From Flavobacterium keumense (GTDB lineage Bacteria > Bacteroidota > Bacteroidia > Flavobacteriales > Flavobacteriaceae), in assembly GCF_029866485.1 (NCBI RefSeq), contig NZ_CP092332.1, positions 1,674,001 to 1,738,000 of the forward strand: a stretch of DNA of 64,000 nt, in the 5' to 3' direction. The notes under the pieces are model-generated. The model was not told where the DNA came from, did no database searches, and saw only the letters and a list, made by a program, of their open reading frames with translations. Numbering within the stretch: position 1 is the stretch's first letter; each line of letters starts with the position of its first letter. The position numbers and the translations under genes were made by a program. This document shows, piece after piece, positions 59,052 to 64,000 of this stretch.

Positions 59052-59786
59052 CTATTCGATATTTCGAGCCAATTTCAAGAAAACTTCATTCATAGAATCG
59101 ACTTTGAAATGTTTTTTTAAGTTTTTTGGAGAATCCAATGCTTCAATTTTTCCCTCCACCATAATCGAAACACGGTCACAATATTCAGCTTCATCCATGT
59201 AATGTGTGGTAACAAAAATGGTGGTACCTTTATGTGCTTGGGCATAAATCATTTCCCAAAATTGCCTTCGAGTAATGGGATCAACCCCTCCAGTGGGTTC
59301 GTCAAGAAAAATGATTTTAGGTTCATGTAATAACGCCACCGAAAAAGCTAATTTTTGTTTCCAGCCTAAAGGCAAAGCACTAACTAATTGATTGATGACT
59401 TCTTCTAGTTCTAATTCTTGAACTAAGAGCGCAGTTTTTTCTTTAATTTGTTTTCGACTTAACCCATAAATACCTCCAAAAAAAGTGATGTTTTCTTTGA
59501 TGGTTAAATCATCGTACAACGAAAATTTTTGACTCATATAGCCAATGTTTTTCTTGACCATTTCTGATTCATGACTGACATCAAATCCCGCAACAGATGC
59601 TTGTCCTGAACTAGGTTTGGATATTCCAATTAACATTTTCATCGCGGTAGTTTTTCCGGCACCATTGGCTCCTAAAAAGCCAAAAATTTCACCTTTGGCA
59701 ACCTCAAACGAAATATTATTGACGGCTATAAAATCACCAAAGGTTTTAGTGAGATTACGTACTGATATGATAGCTGATTGTTCCAA
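59052..59786 (-). CDS. ABC transporter ATPase with degenerate signature (YbhF C-half-like)
   Basis: The 244-residue ATPase has Walker A G-A-N-G-A-G-K-T-T near 39-47, Q-loop S-Q near 82, Walker B I-I-F-L-D-E-P-T near 157-164 and the switch His in T-T-H-Y-M-D near 192-197. The signature reads L-P-L-G-W-K-Q rather than L-S-G-G-Q. That resembles the C-terminal half of YbhF-type fused ATPases. It follows the first ATPase gene by 4 bp, so the two halves of YbhF are separate proteins here. Confidence 0.9.
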   Translation of the reverse strand: MEQSAIISVRNLTKTFGDFIAVNNISFEVAKGEIFGFLGANGAGKTTAMKMLIGISKPSSGQASVAGFDVSHESEMVKKNIGYMSQKFSLYDDLTIKENITFFGGIYGLSRKQIKEKTALLVQELELEEVINQLVSALPLGWKQKLAFSVALLHEPKIIFLDEPTGGVDPITRRQFWEMIYAQAHKGTTIFVTTHYMDEAEYCDRVSIMVEGKIEALDSPKNLKKHFKVDSMNEVFLKLARNIE

Positions 59787-59790
59787 TTTC

Positions 59791-60702
59791 CTAGTGTTCT
59801 AAAGTGGTTAAATCCATAAAAACATCCTCAATTGTTGGGGTAGCAGTATGAATTTCTATTGCTGAATGATCCTTACTTTCTAAATAACGGTGTAAATCCT
59901 GCGATGTAAAATCAGCTTTTTGATCAATATAATGAATGAATTTTCCAAAGGCAAAAACACTGTATTGACTTGGAAATTGTTTTAAATCAATTAACAATTG
60001 GTGGGTGTTTTTGGTAGTAACGGCATAGATAGTTTTCGAATAATTAGAAATGATGTTTTGCGGACTATCAATTTCAAAGATTCTCCCTTTTTGAATTAAG
60101 GCAATTCGGTCACACAAAGCCGCTTCGTCCATATAGGGTGTCGAAACCAAAATAGTAATTCCTTTTTGTTGTAATCGCTTTAACATTTCCCAAAATTCTT
60201 TCCGTGAAACGGGATCTACCCCCGTTGTGGGTTCGTCAAGAAATAATACTTTAGGTTTGTGAATCAAAGCACAACATAAGGCTAGTTTTTGTTTCATTCC
60301 CCCTGAAAGCGCTCCAGCACGTCGTTTTTTAAAAGGTTCAATTTGAATGTAAATATCCCGAATCAAGTCGTAATTTTCTTCAATAGTGGTTCCAAAAATG
60401 GTGGCAAAAAATCGAAGATTCTCCTCCACAGATAAATCTTGGTAGAGCGAAAATTTACCTGGCATATAACCTACAGAATTACGTATGGATTTGTACTCTT
60501 GTACAATATCAAATCCAGCCACAGTAGCAGAGCCTTCATCAGGAAGGAGTAAGGTGGTTAGAATTCTGAAAATTGTTGTCTTTCCTGCTCCGTCTGGACC
60601 AATTAGACCAAATAATTCTCCTTCTTTTACTTCAAAAGAAATGGCTTCAATGGCCTTGAAGTTTTTATAAAATTTGGATATGTTAGTAACAAGAATGCTC
60701 AT
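59791..60702 (-). CDS. ABC transporter ATPase (YbhF N-half-like)
   Basis: The 303-residue ATPase has Walker A G-P-D-G-A-G-K-T-T near 34-42, an intact signature A-L-S-G-G-M-K-Q near 135-142 and Walker B V-L-F-L-D-E-P-T-T-G near 155-164. S-T-P-Y-M-D near 188-193 holds Pro where a switch His is expected; that is unusual. The extra C-terminal part (about 230-303) matches the regulatory tail of ABC-2 exporters. Gene spacing to its partner is 4 bp. It would pair with the second ATPase as a heterodimer. Confidence 0.9.
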   Translation of the reverse strand: MSILVTNISKFYKNFKAIEAISFEVKEGELFGLIGPDGAGKTTIFRILTTLLLPDEGSATVAGFDIVQEYKSIRNSVGYMPGKFSLYQDLSVEENLRFFATIFGTTIEENYDLIRDIYIQIEPFKKRRAGALSGGMKQKLALCCALIHKPKVLFLDEPTTGVDPVSRKEFWEMLKRLQQKGITILVSTPYMDEAALCDRIALIQKGRIFEIDSPQNIISNYSKTIYAVTTKNTHQLLIDLKQFPSQYSVFAFGKFIHYIDQKADFTSQDLHRYLESKDHSAIEIHTATPTIEDVFMDLTTLEH

Positions 60703-60705
60703 TGT

Positions 60706-61581
60706 TTATTGAATCCACATTTCGGCAGGCATTCCAATTTTTAGACTACCATCATTTTTTACAGTTACTTTTACAGCATAAACTAAATTAGCACGCTCTT
60801 CCTTCGTTTGAATTATTTTGGGTGTAAATTCTGCTGATGAAGCAATCCAAGCAATAGTTCCAGGGTACGATTTCATTTCTTCTTGGGAATCAATTTTAAC
60901 TGTAACTTTTTGACCTATTTTAATTTGGTTTAATTGTTTTTCGCTAATGTAAACACGCAAGGTCATAGCGTCAAGATTGGCTATTTTGTACAATGGTTTT
61001 CCAAAACTAGTGATCTCATTTGTATCGCTGTATTTGGATAAAACAGTTCCTTTTATAGGATTGATAATTTTACTCTTATTGATTTGGTCGTTTATCTTTT
61101 CAATTTGTACGTCGATGGAATTTACTTCATTGTTGATGGGAGCTTCTTGTGTTTTAACACTTTTAATTTGCTCGTTCAATACATTGACTTTTCCGTTGAT
61201 TTCATCCACCTGACGTTTGGTTGCAGCATTTTCGGCAAACATATTTTGGATTCTTTTTTGGTCTATTAAAGTAGTTTTCAATTGCTCCTTTAAAACTGCC
61301 GTTTGAGACAACACGTTTTGAGATTTAGACGCAATAGTCTTTTTGGAAGCAATTAGCTGTTGTTTAGACAAATACAATTGGGTAGTATCAATTAATCCTA
61401 CGGGTGTATTGGGTGCTAAAATGGCTCCTTCTTCAAGGTTTAAATATTCAATTTTTCCATTGGCTTCTGCCGAGATAGTTACTTCTGTGGCTTCAAAATT
61501 TCCGTAACCATCTGCTTTGTCGCTACTTTTGCTACAGGCTACTAAATTGATTAAAGCTAAAAATGCAAATACTTGTTTCAT
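60706..61581 (-). CDS. HlyD-family lipoprotein adaptor (YbhG-like)
   Basis: The 291-residue protein has a short signal and a lipobox L-V-A-C with Cys16, so it is probably lipid-anchored. A lipoyl-like half follows with A-E-A-N-G-K-I-E-Y-L-N-L-E-E-G-A near 38-53, then a long coiled-coil hairpin (70-165) and the second half near 170-200. It resembles YbhG and related adaptors, bridging the ABC-2 pump and the outer-membrane channel. It lies 24 bp after the tolC gene and 3 bp before the ATPase. Confidence 0.88.
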   Translation of the reverse strand: MKQVFAFLALINLVACSKSSDKADGYGNFEATEVTISAEANGKIEYLNLEEGAILAPNTPVGLIDTTQLYLSKQQLIASKKTIASKSQNVLSQTAVLKEQLKTTLIDQKRIQNMFAENAATKRQVDEINGKVNVLNEQIKSVKTQEAPINNEVNSIDVQIEKINDQINKSKIINPIKGTVLSKYSDTNEITSFGKPLYKIANLDAMTLRVYISEKQLNQIKIGQKVTVKIDSQEEMKSYPGTIAWIASSAEFTPKIIQTKEERANLVYAVKVTVKNDGSLKIGMPAEMWIQ

Positions 61582-61604
61582 TTCAATTCGTTTATTTGAG
61601 ATTG

Positions 61605-62855
61605 TTAATTTCCTTTGATAATTTGATAATTGGCTTTCGCCAAAGCTAATTGGATTTGATGTGTTTTTTGATTAATTTTGGATTCGTATAAATTACTAAA
61701 TTCCACTAAATAATCAGAAGAAGTAATTACTCCATTTTTTAATTGTGCATCCGAAGATTGGGCAATAGATTCTCGTAAATTAGTAATTTCTTGGTCGGTT
61801 TGAATCGCTTCATTTAATTTGTCAATTTCGGTTTGAATTTCTTGCAGTTGCAAATGAGTGTTGAGTAAGAAAGTTTCTTTTTCAGTGGCAATGATGGATT
61901 CCGAAACTGAAAGCGCGGCTTTGTCTTTTTTGGTTTTGTCCCAATCCCAAACATTCCAATTGGCTTTCAGTCCCACCATATAAAAAGTTTGAAAGGAATT
62001 ATTCAACATGTTTAATCCTGGATTTCCATAGCCGGCAGTTCCAAAAGCATTGACTTTTGGGAGTTTGTTTTTTGCAATAATTTCTTTAGAACTAAGAATT
62101 TGTTGGTTTTGTAAATCAAATAGTTGCATCTCTGGGCGTAAAACTGTGGCATCCTTAGCAATTGAAATTACTGGTTTTTCTAAAACAGTATTGTCGTTCA
62201 ATGGAGTAAAAATAAGCGCTGATAAATTATTCAACAGTCTAATTCTATCCAATTCATTTTCTCGCAATTGTTGTTTGATTTTTAGATTTTCAGCCTCCAA
62301 TACCTGTTCAGAAGCAGGAAGTAGTACACCAAATTTAATTCCCGATTTCACTTCTTTAATTTTAGACAGTAGTTGCTCTTGTTTAGAAGTCAAAATTAAT
62401 TTTCGTTCTTGTGTCAAAAGAATGGAGAAATACAATTGGTTAACCCTAGTCTTAACAGAGTACAAATTGACAGCAAGTTGTTGTTGCTGCGTTTGGGTTT
62501 GAATTTCTTTTAATTTGACATTCGAATCAATAAGTCCGCCATTGTAAATCAATTGGTTAACATCTAAAGTGGCTCTGTATTGATCCTTGTTTAAAGGACT
62601 TACATTCGGCAACGGAATAGGTAAACCCGTAACATCTGATTGATAAGTAGTTTGAACATTCAAATCAATTTTAGGTAGTTTAGCAGTATTCAGCGAAGCC
62701 GTTTCATAAGCTGATTTCTGTGCGAACAATTCCGATTGTTTTGCTAATGGGTAATTTTTGTTCGCCAATTCATAACAATTCTCTAGCGTAAGAGATTGCT
62801 GCGCGTAAGAAAATTGGACTACTAAAAGCACTAAAATGGGAAGTTTTTTTCTCAT
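61605..62855 (-). CDS. TolC-family outer-membrane efflux protein (second)
   Basis: The 416-residue protein has a signal peptide ending F-S-Y-A-Q. The TolC-like opening [14 protein letters not shown] near 22-35 is followed by long helices in two similar halves. Its ATG overlaps the TetR stop codon by four bases (ATGA). It supplies the outer channel of the ABC-2 exporter. It differs from the TolC of the EmrAB operon, so each exporter has its own. Confidence 0.88.
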   Translation of the reverse strand: MRKKLPILVLLVVQFSYAQQSLTLENCYELANKNYPLAKQSELFAQKSAYETASLNTAKLPKIDLNVQTTYQSDVTGLPIPLPNVSPLNKDQYRATLDVNQLIYNGGLIDSNVKLKEIQTQTQQQQLAVNLYSVKTRVNQLYFSILLTQERKLILTSKQEQLLSKIKEVKSGIKFGVLLPASEQVLEAENLKIKQQLRENELDRIRLLNNLSALIFTPLNDNTVLEKPVISIAKDATVLRPEMQLFDLQNQQILSSKEIIAKNKLPKVNAFGTAGYGNPGLNMLNNSFQTFYMVGLKANWNVWDWDKTKKDKAALSVSESIIATEKETFLLNTHLQLQEIQTEIDKLNEAIQTDQEITNLRESIAQSSDAQLKNGVITSSDYLVEFSNLYESKINQKTHQIQLALAKANYQIIKGN

Positions 62856-63445
62856 CTTTTTATTGAATTAATAATGTGTTCTGCAATAGTTGTTTTACGT
62901 TCTTCCATCATTTGCTCGAATTCATCATTCGAAATTTGAAACATACCTTTTACCATGGTTTGAGCTGCAAAAGGAAATATCGTAAGCGAAAAAATATCCA
63001 ACAGTAATTGTTTTGGAGGCAAAGGTTTAATAATTCCAGCTGCCATCTCGGCTTCTATTTGAGCAATCATTAAATTTGGATTTGGTCGTTTTTCGTGATT
63101 CAAAAATTGCATTACAAATTCCGGATTGTTATTCATTTCTTGAATGACAAATTGTGGTAAAAATGGGTGTTCAATCACAAACGTGATGTAACTGTGTGTA
63201 AATTGTCTGATTTTGTCAAAAATACTTTCGTTAGAACTAAAAATCAAATTGACTTGTGGTGCTAATTGACTAAAAGCCTTCATTAAAACTGCTTCAAAAA
63301 GAGATTGTTTGTTTTTAAAACAATAATGTAACATCGCTTTGTTAATTCCAGCTTCATCTGCAATCTCTTGCATTCTAGCACCTGCAAATCCCTTTTTTTG
63401 GAATACGATTCGGGCGGCATCAAATATTTTTTCTTCAGTAGTCAT
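62852..63445 (-). CDS. TetR-family repressor of the YbhFSR-like exporter (CecR-like)
   Basis: The 197-residue protein has the TetR HTH near residues 6-50: [20 protein letters not shown] and [16 protein letters not shown]. It leads the operon, as CecR leads the ybhGFSR genes of E. coli. Two overlapping 16-bp near-palindromes lie 7 bp before its start, and a -7 box lies just beyond them. It probably represses its own operon; the inducer is unknown. Confidence 0.9.
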   Translation of the reverse strand: MTTEEKIFDAARIVFQKKGFAGARMQEIADEAGINKAMLHYCFKNKQSLFEAVLMKAFSQLAPQVNLIFSSNESIFDKIRQFTHSYITFVIEHPFLPQFVIQEMNNNPEFVMQFLNHEKRPNPNLMIAQIEAEMAAGIIKPLPPKQLLLDIFSLTIFPFAAQTMVKGMFQISNDEFEQMMEERKTTIAEHIINSIKR

Positions 63446-63451
63446 TTTAAT

Positions 63452-63488
63452 TTAACTAAATGGTTTAACCAAATGGTTAACAAAGGTA
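63452..63488 (-). promoter_or_regulatory. Double TetR operator and -7 box of the second efflux operon
   Basis: TTAACTAAATGGTTTA (63452-63467) and TTAACCAAATGGTTAA (63465-63480) are related 16-bp sites 13 bp apart; the second is a perfect palindrome around AA. On the minus strand the -7 box TACCTTTG lies at 63481-63488, right beside the operator, so repressor would cover the transcription start. Confidence 0.78.
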
Positions 63489-63530
63489 TTAAAAAAAATA
63501 TTTCAGGATGAAATACTTTAAATTATTTTT

Positions 63531-64000
63531 TTATTTCCAATTCAATTGTAGCGCAAAGCAGGTTTTATCTTCTTTGGTAATGCTAAAAATAGAGGTATCT
63601 TGTTCGTTATTTTCGTGAACGACTATTTGGTCTTTTAGTGAAAGTTCCTTCATGAAATTCATTTCAAAACTTTCAATTTCTTGGTTTACAATTTTGTTTT
63701 CATCGGCTAAATCCAAACACCATTCTAAATATTTGACATTATTGGCATGATTGACAATATCCAAATCGGATAAGCGAACTGTTTTTTCAAATACCATTTC
63801 TTTGTCGTGATTGAGATTTATTTTTGAAAAAGTTTCTCGTGTGGCTTTGTCATCGGGGAACAATTCAAAATGTTCGTAGGGCAAAGCTAAGGCTTCTGGT
63901 CGACGAAGTTGGGTATTGAAAACCGCCCAAAAGGTTTCAGAACCCACATTTTTTTTTCCATTGATATACATTTCTAAAGCACGAACCGATCGGGAATTTT
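63531..64000 (-). CDS. Acyl-ACP thioesterase, N-terminus beyond the window
   Basis: The frame is open from the right edge to the stop at 63531, so the start lies beyond 64000. The visible part ends with the second hotdog half: V-R-L-S-D-L-D-I-V-N-H-A-N-N-V-K-Y-L-E-W, with the Asn and His expected of FatA/FatB-type thioesterases. Before it, E-T-F-W-A-V-F-N-T-Q-L-R-R-P-E ends the first half. Such enzymes release fatty acids from acyl carrier protein. The ATG at 63971 is probably internal. It is transcribed toward tetR, with 85 bp in between. Confidence 0.8.
   Translation of the reverse strand, partial: NSRSVRALEMYINGKKNVGSETFWAVFNTQLRRPEALALPYEHFELFPDDKATRETFSKINLNHDKEMVFEKTVRLSDLDIVNHANNVKYLEWCLDLADENKIVNQEIESFEMNFMKELSLKDQIVVHENNEQDTSIFSITKEDKTCFALQLNWK

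Noticed and set aside
1..64000. CRISPR arrays, rRNA, tRNA and prophage genes
   Set aside because: None was recognised. The tandem repeats seen have units of 7, 8 or 13 bp without spacers, and the four-helix-bundle gene is not inside an rRNA gene.

Overview
The window looks like a chromosome segment of a Flavobacteriia bacterium, most likely Flavobacterium. The DNA is AT-rich, and Shine-Dalgarno sites are weak or absent. Several genes have a Bacteroidota-type -7 box (TAnnTTTG) just upstream. The gene set is typical of the group: YtxJ, a GH97 glycosidase, a DUF5117-type metzincin, the MarR/nitroreductase/YceI trio, LutC-like LUD, and a four-helix-bundle IVS-type protein. I recognised no rRNA or tRNA gene, no CRISPR array and no prophage. 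The only complete mobile element is one IS3-family insertion sequence.

Layout. 1-5.0 kb (minus): rsfS, ftsH, then a LUD protein, cdsA, psd, an acyl-CoA-binding protein and a lipoprotein cut by the window edge; the tight cdsA-psd-ACBP run is a phospholipid unit. 5.0-15.4 kb: birA, SRPBCC, pyrE, NUDIX, small membrane ORFs, an M14 peptidase, a DbpA-like helicase, yjdM/phnA, coaD, ddl, a PASTA protein and rluD. 15.5-17.8 kb: a lipoprotein, a lone HTH gene, a DUF1801 gene and yaaA, separated by several short repeat elements. 17.9-22.6 kb: a tetR-tolC-emrA-emrB drug-efflux operon with a double TetR-type operator. 22.7-30.6 kb: the complete trpE-G-D-C-F-B-A operon plus a GNAT gene. It is preceded by a clear promoter and a trpL attenuator whose 18-residue leader peptide has three consecutive Trp codons. 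Most trp gene junctions carry a different kind of short repeat, and a four-helix-bundle gene sits between trpB and trpA. 30.6-37.8 kb: clpB, ytxJ, a DUF1349 protein, a frameshifted mrr-type endonuclease gene and dnaK. 37.8-50.3 kb: a metzincin protease, corA, pta-ackA, GH97, an M28 peptidase, an outer-membrane protein and kdsA. 50.5-53.6 kb: the IS3 element, then the marR-nitroreductase-yceI operon with two palindromic operators. 53.9-56.0 kb: a hybrid histidine kinase. 56.0-63.4 kb: a second tetR-led efflux operon (tetR-tolC-hlyD-ATPase-ATPase-permease-permease-LOG) matching E. coli cecR-ybhGFSR, with YbhF split into two proteins. 63.5 kb to the end: an acyl-ACP thioesterase cut by the window edge.

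Most protein-coding content is ordinary. The more unusual content lies between genes: the trp attenuator; three same-orientation 8-bp-period repeats placed just before the trpF, trpC and trpD start codons; arrays with a 7-bp period, two of which bracket the four-helix-bundle gene; a possibly pseudoknotted repeat before the PASTA gene; repeats that supply the C-termini of two proteins; GACAAAATGAC-type motifs before clpB; and paired regulator operators.
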